64,000 nucleotides of DNA from Isoetes taiwanensis (lineage: Eukaryota; Streptophyta; Lycopodiopsida; Isoetales; Isoetaceae). The position numbers were made by a program, and so were the translations under genes. Positions 53,445 to 64,000 of the stretch are shown here, piece by piece (the stretch's first letter is position 1; each line of letters starts with the position of its first letter). Under the pieces are notes generated by a model. It was not told the origin of the DNA, searched no databases, and saw nothing but the letters and a program-made list of their open reading frames with translations. Where the stretch lies: assembly GCA_021234155.1 (NCBI GenBank), contig JAJEKV010000011.1, forward strand, positions 682,001 through 746,000, read 5' to 3'.

Positions 53445-54548
53445 TCATGACCACAAGTGAGCCTCTCTGCATAAGCTCTGCATGGCATAAAGAGCCTTGT
53501 GGCTCCCATCAACCCTTTGGGCAATGCAAGCATTCCATCTGTGATTTCTATGGAAAATCAGCCCTAAGTATTTATAAGAATCACAAATACTTACCGGATT
53601 ATTTTTATATCTAAAAGAGGTCACCTGCTTAAGCGCTCCTACCGTCATAACATTCGTTTTTTCCAGATTTACTTGCATCCCGGTTGAATCACAAAAGCGG
53701 GACAGCCCATCCAAATGCTGCTGCATACACTCCGAGGAGCGAGCAAAGATGACCACGTCATCTGCATACATCAATAACTGAATTACAAAGTCATGGATCA
53801 TAATACCTTCCGCACAATTCTCATGTAACCAGCTTTCCAGTCCATCAATGAATAATCCGAACAAAGTGGGAGACATCGGGCATCCTTGTTTTACTCCAAT
53901 ATTGCTCTCAATGTATGCTGAATTTTCTAATGACAATGGGAAGGATAACTGTATCAAAACTTTTTCATATAAGACCTGTGTTGCTTCCTTATATTGAATC
54001 GGAACCTTAAGCTTATCCATTCGCTCCCATAACTTCGCCCTAGGTACCTTATCAAAGGCCTTTTTAAAATCAACAAAGGCCACATATACAGGTTTCTTCG
54101 TGCCCTTCACCGTATCAAATATTGTTTTCAATACTAGTAAGTGGTCCAAAGTAGATCTATTAGCACGGAACCCAGCTTGTGATTCAGCTCTCATGCCATT
54201 ATCTTCTGCCCATGTGCTTATTTTAGTTTCCAAGATAGATGCCAACAGTTTAGACAATAAGCTTCCAACCAAAATTGTTCTGTAGTTATTAACATCTTTG
54301 CTTGATCCACCTTTATGTACTGGTATAACTCGGTTGGCCTGCCATTCCATGGGAAATCCATGTTTAAGTGCTTTTGTGAATAGATCAACCAGAATTGGGC
54401 GAATTTCCGGACCAGCCCATTTAAGGTGTTCTGCACAAAGCCCTTGGATGTCTCTTGCCTTCCCATTTGCTAATCTTCTTATTCCTTCTGTTACATCTTC
54501 GGAGGTGATCATAAGGTCTGAGCTTATTTCCTTTCCGATATCAGGCAT
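53445..54548 (-). CDS. LINE 3 reverse transcriptase
   Basis: The 367-residue frame has RT blocks in order: IRRLANGKARDIQGLCAEHL, ANRVIPVHKGGSSKDVNNYR, QAGFRANRSTLDHLLVLKTI, YVAFVDFKKAFDKVPRAKLW, NIGVKQGCPMSPTLFGLFID, catalytic LLMYADDVVIFA and thumb YKYLGLIFHRNHRWNACIAQ. No internal defect. It joins the C-terminal segment after a shift of 16 bases. Confidence 0.93.
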   Translation of the reverse strand: MPDIGKEISSDLMITSEDVTEGIRRLANGKARDIQGLCAEHLKWAGPEIRPILVDLFTKALKHGFPMEWQANRVIPVHKGGSSKDVNNYRTILVGSLLSKLLASILETKISTWAEDNGMRAESQAGFRANRSTLDHLLVLKTIFDTVKGTKKPVYVAFVDFKKAFDKVPRAKLWERMDKLKVPIQYKEATQVLYEKVLIQLSFPLSLENSAYIESNIGVKQGCPMSPTLFGLFIDGLESWLHENCAEGIMIHDFVIQLLMYADDVVIFARSSECMQQHLDGLSRFCDSTGMQVNLEKTNVMTVGALKQVTSFRYKNNPVSICDSYKYLGLIFHRNHRWNACIAQRVDGSHKALYAMQSLCREAHLWS

Positions 54549-54641
54549 TATCCCCGGCTGATTGTATAAACCTCTAACATATTCCCACAGGGTATTCGCA
54601 GGTATCGGGCAATCATTTGGGCGGTTCTTCCTCAGCGTACT

Positions 54642-55415
54642 TTAGAAGCTTTTTGGATCAGATTTATATTGATGGCACAAATCTTCTTGTCTACACTGTA
54701 CAAATTGTCTCTTTTTAGCCCTTGCAATTCTTCTATATGCTTTTCTGTATTGGACCTTGGCAGCCCCTCTGCTATTCTTCCACTGTGATCTGGCATCACG
54801 GCATTCCTGATCAAACCAAGACTTACAAGGAAGTCCTTTTAGAGCTCTCCTTGATGTAAAGACATCTCTGGCCGTGTCGGATAGTAAATCACTTAACTGC
54901 CTGCATGCCTTTGATATATCCTCATCCCATATAATTGTGCGCATAGCAGCCTCAATTTTCAGCTGGTAGCACATGCGCAAGCCTTCTCTCATTCTATAAC
55001 TATAGCTGACATTCGTGTTTGAATGTGGTGCTATTTTCTTGTCAATCAATGTGATCACCAAAGGGCAGTGATCCGATTCGATTTGCTCTGCTCCTACTTG
55101 AAAATTCACAAGTGTATTCAAGGTTTGGTCTGTCGTGATCAGGTAATCAACTGTACTCCGCCCTCTGCATGTATTCCTCTTAGAATCTGGAAATCTAGGT
55201 AAGCCATTGCATATGATCATATTTGTACTGCAGCACAAGGTAAGCAACTGTCTGCCCGATTTTGTGATTATGGTATCCGAGGAGCATCTGTCCCATCCTT
55301 CCTTCATTAAATCTTTCCTGTCCATTTGAACCAGCCAGAAGGGATCTCCCGTGTCTGTGTATATGGGAGCATGTCTATCTCCTGTTCTACTGTTGAAATC
55401 ACCAGCAAGAATCAC
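54642..55415 (-). pseudogene. LINE 3 endonuclease C-terminal half and linker
   Basis: The 257-residue frame begins MILAGDFNSRTGDRHAPIYT, has CRGRSTVDYLITTDQTLNTL and QIESDHCPLVITLIDKK (SDH active site), then the linker GLPCKSWFDQECRDARSQWK and RIARAKKRQFVQCRQEDLC. All endonuclease residues are present. The frame is lost at 54642, where about 95 bases separate it from the RT frame. Confidence 0.9.
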
Positions 55416-55860
55416 TTTTACCTTTGCTTTGAAAGTGCATTATATCCTGTTCTAGTGTGAAGAACAAATCCTCTGAGGATGCATCAGATTCTATGTATAT
55501 CTTCTTATGCCTTGGAGCAAAATAGCAAATGGCGAAATAATATGAGAAGAGAGAACCACATACCTCAATCCACATGAATTGCCCATTTTTATCAGCTTTA
55601 ATCCCCTTCACATATTCCTTGTATTGTGGGCGCACATAACAAGCCAGCCCGCCATTGCCATTGTCCATCATTTTGAACCTCTGATTTTTAACTGAATAAA
55701 TCATTTCAAACCCAGGTAGAACTGGAAGAGCATACAAGTCATGTTCTTTGGTTTCTGCAAAACAAATTATGTCTATGCCAACAAGTAATTCCTGAATTGT
55801 TAAAACTTTATCAGCAGTTAATCTATTAATATTCCAAACTACAATTTTGAGACCTTCCAA
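55399..55860 (-). pseudogene. LINE 3 endonuclease, N-terminal half
   Basis: The frame reads GLKIVVWNINRLTADKVLTI (Asn ligand), IDIICFAETKEHDLYALPVL (Glu), GNGGLACYVRPQYKEYV and FMWIEVCGSLFSYYFAICYF. A one-base shift at about 55405 moves into the C-terminal half. No in-frame ATG is present at the expected start. Confidence 0.9.
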
Positions 55861-55866
55861 ACATCC

Positions 55867-56300
<434 letters not shown>

Positions 56301-56460
56301 TGTATTTTTTACGCACAAGCCCAAGCCATCCTTTAGACATACTACGCCCCCTCTTCAAGGAGCACCACCCCCTACAAGGATACCAGGGGCCAAAGGTCCT
56401 AGGATTTCAAGATTCTAGTGAGGTTCGAACACGAGACCTCAATGTGCTAGACGAGTGGAC
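56301..56460 (-). mobile_element. tRNA-derived SINE, family 2
   Basis: On the minus strand a tRNA-like head has CTAGCACATTGAG (A-box region, 56452-56438) and the B box GTGTTCGAACC (56432-56422). The body continues CCTTTGGCCCCTGGTATCC and ends GCGTAAAAAATACA before a (TC)n tail. The ATACA-(TC)n end resembles the 3' end of LINEs 1 and 3 (ATACACTTC), which could supply its mobility. It sits between two microsatellite tracts like the LINEs. Confidence 0.7.
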
Positions 56461-56516
56461 CAGAGAGAGAGAGGGAGGGAGGGAGGGAGGGAGGGAGAGA
56501 GAGAGATAGATAGATA
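56461..56516. repeat. GA/GGGA/GATA tract, tail of SINE 1
   Basis: GAGAGA, (GGGA)5, GAGAGA, (GATA)3. It forms the 3' tail of the SINE at 56517 and the 5' flank of SINE 2. Confidence 0.9.
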
Positions 56517-56716
56517 GTATTTTAACGTCACGCCACTAGGCAGCATCCAACTGGACATGTGACCACACACCACACTACAATGCTTGGTTGGTTGGGCCCT
56601 GCCCCCAACCACTTTACATTGCGTCTGTGGGTTTTGACACCCAACATTTCAGAGTGCGATTCTGGGCGGTCTCGAACTCGAGACCTATAGTTGCTAGACC
56701 TAGTGTATTACCACTA
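56517..56716 (-). mobile_element. tRNA-derived SINE, family 1 (second copy)
   Basis: The minus strand has an A-box region TAGTGGTAATACACTAGG (56717-56700), a B box GAGTTCGAGACC (56684-56673), a GCAATGTAAAGTGGTTGGGG body and the 3' end TAGTGGCGTGACGTTAAAAT. The body and 3' end match the SINE at 10890-11118 on the other strand, while the tRNA-like heads differ more. The tail here is (CTAT)n then (TC)n instead of (CTT)n. Confidence 0.82.
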
Positions 56717-56756
56717 GAGAGAGGGAGGGAGGGAGGGAGGGAGGGAGGGGGAGAAA
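56717..56756. repeat. GA/GGGA tract, tail of LINE 4
   Basis: GAGAGA and (GGGA)7 follow on the sense strand after (TTTCA)4 of LINE 4. Its other end abuts the head of SINE 1. Confidence 0.9.
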
Positions 56757-56789
56757 TGAAATGAAATGAAATCTATTATTCCGTCTTCG

Positions 56790-56803
56790 AGACCACCAGG
56801 TCT
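56790..56803 (-). other. LINE 4 3'-end hairpin
   Basis: AGACC-ACCA-GGTCT inner stem; outer stem CGTCT (56782-56786) with AGACG (56807-56811), five perfect pairs. Confidence 0.8.
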
Positions 56804-56812
56804 ATGAGACGT

Positions 56813-57665
56813 TTACAAGTTACATTCAAAATTATAAAACAAGTCATCTAGTGCGTCTTCTGAGAGTAACACACTGGGCTCCTCTATCTCAATCTCTCGT
56901 ACCTTCTGATTTTTCAAACAAGCATCTCTATGTTTAAGAATGTCAACAATATATCCCCCGATGGATGCCCCTGGATACCGAAAGAACTCCTCAAGGGAGG
57001 TAGCACTGATCCCATGTATGACTCTTAAGTCTGAATAAGCACGGCAACAAAGTAAGATATGAGCCTCATCCTCCACCACACCATCACTACACAAGTGACA
57101 ATGTCTAAGATCATGAGCAATGTCTGCCCATCTCCCTACCTCCACACCAAGATGGTGCGAGCTTAACCGGATCCTCGCAATTGCTTGCCTATGCTTCATA
57201 GATATGGGTTCACTAAGATATTTATACCGCCTTCAATGTGGGATTCATCCGAGTCCGATAGTACTCTTTCTTCACACCGTGGCGTACTCCATGTCTTAGT
57301 GAGAACACTCTTCCAACCCATCCCTCAATATCTTCCCTGATTCATCCGCAATTCGTGAATATCCATCCCCATTTCACCACCATCTACTAATATCCGTGAT
57401 ACCAACCTTTGTCACTACTCTCTGCTGCAGCAATTCTTGGCAAGCTATTCCTAGGCATATCATATAAAACCTTATGCAGATAACGTAAGGTTTTGCAAAG
57501 AGCTTCAGCTTCAAGGGGTATCATCCCGCACTCTCCTAACATCATATCATATGGCGTTTGCATTTTAGTGCCCAGCCCGCGTGAAAAAAAATTTCTTTTG
57601 TATTTTTTCCACCTTTTTCCACCCATCATTAGCGAGGCCCGGCCCCGTGCTTCACAACCATACAA
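56813..57665 (-). pseudogene. LINE 4 C-terminal region with zinc motif
   Basis: Frames 57665-57387 (TPYDMMLGECGMIPLEAEAL) and 57199-56813 (AIARIRLSSHHLGVEVGRWA, zinc motif CHLCSDGVVEDEAHILLCC, then an acidic tail). The stop at 56813 lies just before the 3' hairpin, as in LINEs 2 and 3. Confidence 0.85.
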
Positions 57666-57699
57666 GAGATAACCGTTTGTACCAATACTTTAAAGAGCA

Positions 57700-59148
57700 T
57701 GCGTTTCATTTCAAAGTTCCAAATGTCAAAGATTCACACACCTTCTCTCGCATTGCATATAGTGCCTTTAAGCCCACACTCACTCTATGTTCGACCGCCT
57801 GATTCCAATTCGACTTTTGTCTACAGTCAAACCCAGATACTTATAGTTTTCAACGACCTCAACTTGCTTACCCTTGTAAAATAGCCGCACATGATCTGTT
57901 TTATTCGCCTCCAAAAACAATGACCTTTTAGTCTTTTCCAGATTCACCGCATACTTTTAGCATCACAAAACCAAAGCAAGCACATCCAAATGTCTTTGCA
58001 TCCCCCTCAGATGCTCCGAGATAGCAACACAATATCATCAAAGATATAGCAAGAGCATAAGTACATACCCATTCAAGGATGTACCATCCCTCCATGTGCT
58101 CTTATCCACCCCTCCAGCTGATCTATGAACAATCCAAACAAGGTAGGCGACAAAGGACACCCCCTGTTTGACTCCCATATTACTCTCTACTACATCATCA
58201 CACATTCCAAGAAAGAGAGTTGCACGAGTACTTTTTTATAAAGAACACTTACCGCATGTCCGAGCCCCATCGGATGCCCAAATCTACCATCCTATGCCAC
58301 AGATTTTGCCTATTCACCATGTCAAAGGCCTTGCTTGAAATCCACAAATACAAAGATATAAAGGTTTCCTTTTTCCCACCACTGAATCCATCATAGCACG
58401 AAGGGTGACCAAATGGTCAGTTGTAGACTTTTTAGGTCTAAAGCCCGCTTGGCCTATTGCTCTAGCATTGTGATCCTCTCTCAGGTTGCTTATCTTGCCC
58501 TCAAGTATAGAGGCATACGCTTTTGCGTAAAGGTCGCCAACCATAATGGTACGGTAGTTACCCTGATCAGATGCATCTCCCTGACTTGTGCAATGGCACA
58601 ACCCTATTAACCCGCCAGCCCTAGGAAACCCATCTCTCAAAGCCATATTGAACATGTCGACCAGCCTATTCAGAATCGCTTCTCCAAAATTTTACCACTT
58701 AAGCATTTCGCCTTAAGGCCACAAGCATCTGCCGCTTTGCCATTAGCAAGTCTCTTGAGTCCCACCAACATCCTCCGAGTAAAGGTAAGCATATCATCCA
58801 TCTCACATGTCTCTTTTCTACCATCTTATCCTCAACTCCATGGACATGGTATAAATTATGTACATGCTCCATTAGTGCCTCCGCTTGCAACATATTATTC
58901 CCATGCTTCAAGGGTTTAAGCCTATTCCAAAATTTCTTTGGATCAACCAGCAGTTCTTCCACCATTCGCCTATGTTTACGATGTAAATATGCCTTCTTCT
59001 TATTTTTGACCAGTTTGGTATACACTTTCCTTTCCTGTACTTTAGCTGCCCCTTGTGCTGCTCTAAATTTTTGCCTCTGCTGTTTACATTCCATGTCAAA
59101 CCATCCATTACATGGCAGCCCCTCCGCTTGCGGTGAGATACAAAACAT
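57700..59148 (-). pseudogene. LINE 4 linker and reverse transcriptase, broken
   Basis: Frame 59148-58699 carries the linker (GLPCNGWFDMECKQQRQKFR, KNKKAYLHRKHRRMVEELLV); 58655-58314 carries GNYRTIMVGDLYAKAYASIL and QAGFRPKKSTTDHLVTLRAM. The block A, GVKQGCP and YxDD regions between 58310 and 57990 are spread over several frames, with the GQ-C-L-SPTLFGLFID string recognisable around 58160-58110. The enzyme is dead. Confidence 0.8.
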
Positions 59149-60110
59149 TCATTCGCTGATTCAAGCAAAACCCTAGACAACGCCTCACTCATATCCCCTA
59201 CTGATGTGGGCCATGCAAAAGATGCCATTTTCTGCTCGCATATCTCGCTATATTCATCAGCTTTATCATACTTGAGAGACATCCATTTACCTATATATGT
59301 ATCTTCTTGCTGCCTATGATGCCACTGTACATGAAGTTCAATGAGCAAAGGTACATGATCCGAGCTTTCATTCTCATCTCCAATGCGTAAGCTAATAACA
59401 TGTTCTGCAAAAGTAGGTTTGGCAATAACATAATCCACCACACTAGCATTTTTACAAGTGCTTTTACCGAGCTCTGGGTACCTATCCGTGCCATTGAAGA
59501 TCACCATCTCAAAACCACTACACATATGTAAGACATGACGCCCTGCGGTGTCGCCATTTCACATTGTCTTCGATGTTCTCGCTTCCATCCGATTGTCTTC
59601 AGCTCAAGATCATCCAAAGATTTCCAACCATTCTCGCTTCCCATCCGGGCCCACCAAAGTCGCTTGATGGTTTCCCGTGACGCCATTAAAGTCTCCTAAC
59701 AATAGCACTTCCCCGCCAAACCCAAAGCTAGTATATCCTGCTCTAAGTGAAAGAATGGGTCATCCTTATCCGCATCTCCTTTGTTATACACGGTGATTCC
59801 CTTGGGGAAATAACAACCAGCTACATATATCTTGTTGCCCCTACACCGCAATTCAATCCAAATGTATTGTGCGCTTGCCTTATGTGTCAAAACACACACC
59901 GCATGCACAATTTCATTATGTGAAAGCATAGCATGCAATACCACCCGGCCTTTGAGATTCCAGCCCTTCTTATTCCATAATCAATGCAATAGCGTAAAAC
60001 CAGAAATATCCGAAGAGCCTTTTCCTCATGCTCACACGCTTCCAAAAAGAAAACTATGTCTACATTTGCTAGCAAGTCATCCATAGCACATATCTTACTA
60101 CTTTTTAACG
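58908..60110 (-). pseudogene. LINE 4 endonuclease and linker, broken
   Basis: Frames in order: 60084-59887 (DDLLANVDIVFFLEACEHEE with the Glu), 59944-59696 (IWIELRCRGNKIYVAGCYFP), 59686-59501, and 59525-58908 (CSGFEMVIFNGTDRYPELGK, CKNASVVDYVIAKPTFAEHV, NESSDHVPLLIELHV with the SDH site). The GDFN motif is disrupted near 59695. Frames change about every 150-200 bases. Confidence 0.85.
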
Positions 60111-60149
60111 TATTTACATTCCAAAGAAACTAACTCGGCGGTCCGCTAC

Positions 60150-61661
<1,512 letters not shown>

Positions 61662-62684
61662 CTATACAGCTAATTCTTCAGTTTCTTTCTGTTTATGCTT
61701 TTGTTTCAAATTTCTCATCTTAAGGATGCGTCTTAGGCCTTCTAGTTTGGCTTCAAAGCTCGTACAACAGTTGGCATGCATTGTGTATATTTGATCTACA
61801 TCTTCACTTCCTTCACAAAACCCACTAAAAAGCTGTGTGCTCAAATATCGTACTTGCAGGCCAATTTCAAGGAAAGTGGCATTATACTTGATATTCCAAT
61901 TGAAAATATCTTGTTCATTTTGACCCTTATATTGAAGTCTAGAGTCAACCCAATATTGATAGTATTTGATTGATCTTTGATTTGAAATAACGTGAATGAA
62001 GCCTCCATTAGCTACATTGTTTGGATCTGTAGAATTGCCAGTATAGTGATCACATGCAATTTCAAAATCTGTGTTCAAGGAAAATTGTTGGAAAGGGTCA
62101 CGAAGCCACAATATGTCTGCGTCAGAAAACAAAAAGTTGTATCCAAGTTCTAAAACCAATTTTAAAAATTCAGTCCTTCTCCACATCATAGCTAGATAAT
62201 CACCTTGCATCCAACGTTGTCCAGATCTAAAATCCTGACCTGGTGTTGCATAAAAGAAGCAATGAATATGAATAACTTTACAACGGTTATATGCATCCTC
62301 GTCAAAGTTGACTATCACAAGATTGTTTATATAGTCATGTGTTCCAATACCTGATCTAATGCCTTCTAAGAAAAGATCTATCATGGTATCTGGCTTTGCC
62401 CATGCCTGATTTAATGCAGTCAGTATAACTGTGTTATTAAATGCAGCAGCTCTTAGAGTAGATTTAAGATCTAACAAACTAAACGTATATGGGCTAGTAT
62501 TAGATCCCCTGTCAAACACATTTATCGGATGATACGCTGTAAAATATGGCACAGCTATGAAGACAAGAAGAAAAAATATAGATACCATATACTTCCATCC
62601 CCAAAAGGCCTTATGCCATTGTAGAAACTGATCCAAATGCATCAGAGAATTGCAGTCTGTGTATAGGTTCAATGATCTTGACAT
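61662..62684 (-). CDS. Golgi type II glycosyltransferase, nucleotide-diphospho-sugar transferase family
   Basis: The 340-residue frame starts at an ATG (62684) directly preceded by an in-frame TAA. It has a short cytosolic tail, one membrane anchor at about residues 32-50 (YMVSIFFLLVFIAVPYFTAY), a stem, and a catalytic domain with AAFNNTVILTALNQAWAKPD, then the metal- and sugar-binding motif YNFLFSDADILWLRDPF (DxD), NGGFIHVISNQRS and a conserved end HANCCTSFEAKLEGLRRIL. This matches the plant nucleotid_trans family related to GT77 arabinosyl/xylosyl transferases, which build cell-wall polymers or glycoproteins in the Golgi lumen. The exact acceptor cannot be predicted. No intron or defect; it is the only clearly intact host gene here. 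Confidence 0.93.
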   Translation of the reverse strand: MSRSLNLYTDCNSLMHLDQFLQWHKAFWGWKYMVSIFFLLVFIAVPYFTAYHPINVFDRGSNTSPYTFSLLDLKSTLRAAAFNNTVILTALNQAWAKPDTMIDLFLEGIRSGIGTHDYINNLVIVNFDEDAYNRCKVIHIHCFFYATPGQDFRSGQRWMQGDYLAMMWRRTEFLKLVLELGYNFLFSDADILWLRDPFQQFSLNTDFEIACDHYTGNSTDPNNVANGGFIHVISNQRSIKYYQYWVDSRLQYKGQNEQDIFNWNIKYNATFLEIGLQVRYLSTQLFSGFCEGSEDVDQIYTMHANCCTSFEAKLEGLRRILKMRNLKQKHKQKETEELAV

Positions 62685-64000
62685 TTAACCTGCCTTTGCT
62701 TAAGCTGGAAGTATTAGATTACTTCCATGCTGCTTTAATATGCTATAAGTTTAATATAATATAGTTTATATCTTTATCAAACATAAAACCTCTCACTAGC
62801 AAACAAAAGATCGTGACATGTCACACATAGGATTCCATGTGCATATCCAGCAATTCTTCCGTGGCCACCGTGTACTTATTCTTTTCTACATTTAATAACA
62901 AAACAATCCATACTCTATAGTCGTCTTTCTCAGTGGTTGAGATGATATTATGCATTCTAGAAACATGTAATGTCAACTATATGGCCTCGATAGGATCATT
63001 CTTACGTGAAATATGTGCTTAGAATGGACAATTTTTAGATAGTCAATCTATGTGTAAATATTCCTGTTAGACAATTTCTAATGAACATAATATTATGGTT
63101 ATGATTGGAATTGGAATCATATAAAGATGCTTTCTCAAATATCAACTGATTTTATTATGGATGTATAACCTGGTCCAATTTGCCTTTCCTTTCAATTATA
63201 TTCAGATTTAGAACATGAAATCATGTTACATATATAGTGCAAAGCCCCATTAAGCCAAAGGATAGAATATAATACAAGAAATGACTACGAAAATGTTGAC
63301 TTCGTTATAACCTAAAGCCTGCTCATAACAATTTACTTTATTATTATTTTCTTTTTTGAGAGGAAAGAACTATATTTAATCATAGAAAAACTTATAGTTT
63401 GCACTAAGGTAAACAATATCATTAACCTCATGTTATCTTCATTTGAGAAGGTGTGCATAACATTTCATTAGAGCTGTCAACTAATAAAATATGTATGTGA
63501 CCCATATTATTCGTGTTGCCATCATGTGTATAACACTATTTAACTGTTTGACTTTTTCATTTCTATGGCCTTTTCTATAAATTTCTTGTAGTAGTAATAC
63601 AAAGTACAAAAAAAAGGCAAATACAAAACTATATGCAAAATTCTGCATGGGAGATCAATTTATTGTTATTCCTTCTTCTTTAAACCCAATTCAATCAACG
63701 TTTACTTTGGCATTACAATTTGATATTTCATCAACTACTCAGGCTTAGGCTTAATATCGAGATGTTGAATTGCCTCGCAAAGGCATCAAGTCATGTTGGA
63801 CTTAGAAAAATAATAGTTATTGTACATAACAATGGCTTAAAGTCGAGTTACAACAACCACCTTACAGTCTAGCAATACTAGGCACTTTTTCTAGTAACAA
63901 TAGAAAGCTATGGTTACCAGATAATTCAAATGCAATAGACGACTATTTTGCAAGGGTCACAAACTTGAATTGGATGCCAGACACTCCCATTTTGCTGCAC
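62685..64000. other. Upstream flank of the glycosyltransferase gene, no other gene seen
   Basis: AT-rich DNA. On the minus strand TATA-like words (AACTATATTATATTAA, 62765-62750) lie about 70 bp before the start codon, which could serve as a promoter. Nothing else is recognised. Confidence 0.35.

Overview
The window reads as nuclear DNA of a land plant with a repeat-dense genome. The evidence is a Ty3/gypsy element primed by initiator tRNA-Met, a second gypsy element with a plant-style extra RNase H, GT-AG introns, tRNA-derived SINEs, several LINEs, and one intact gene of the plant family of Golgi DXD sugar transferases. A fern or other large-genome lineage would fit, but nothing here fixes the species. 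Almost everything with coding capacity is mobile DNA in some state of decay. Only the glycosyltransferase at 61.66-62.68 kb looks like an undamaged host gene.

Layout: 0.56-4.45 kb, minus-strand gypsy element (LTR, PBS, gag, protease, RT, RNase H) inserted into a decayed coiled-coil ORF (4.45-5.58 kb). 5.7-9.0 kb, AT-rich with no gene seen. 9.06-11.33 kb, a second gypsy fragment split by a nested insertion bearing a poly(A) end and a SINE. 13.5 kb, a long GAT microsatellite. 14.5-17.1 kb, a decayed LINE. 17.2-22.7 kb, non-coding DNA rich in hairpins and local duplications.

22.7-41.8 kb is a plus-strand gypsy element with gag at 23.7-24.8 kb and protease, archaeal-type RNase H, RT, decayed RNase H and integrase at 37.2-41.3 kb. 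It is split exactly between two codons' worth of GTA by a 12.4 kb DNA transposon (24803-37208) with 32-bp terminal inverted repeats. The transposon carries a transposase-like gene on the plus strand (34.1-37.0 kb), several small spliced genes (a divergent pair at 30 kb, an acidic-protein gene at 33 kb, an FCP1-like pseudophosphatase at 25 kb), and about 15 copies of a short palindrome, CACGC-N3-GCGTG, seen nowhere else in the window.

46.8-60.8 kb is a head-to-tail array, all on the minus strand: four LINEs and two tRNA-derived SINEs, each separated from the next by a (TC)n tract that serves as the 3' tail of one element and the 5' flank of the next. The LINE 3' ends share a two-stem hairpin that changes in sequence with base pairing kept. 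The array suggests LINEs that home to (TC)n microsatellites. 61.0-64.0 kb holds one weak ORF, the glycosyltransferase gene and AT-rich flanking DNA.
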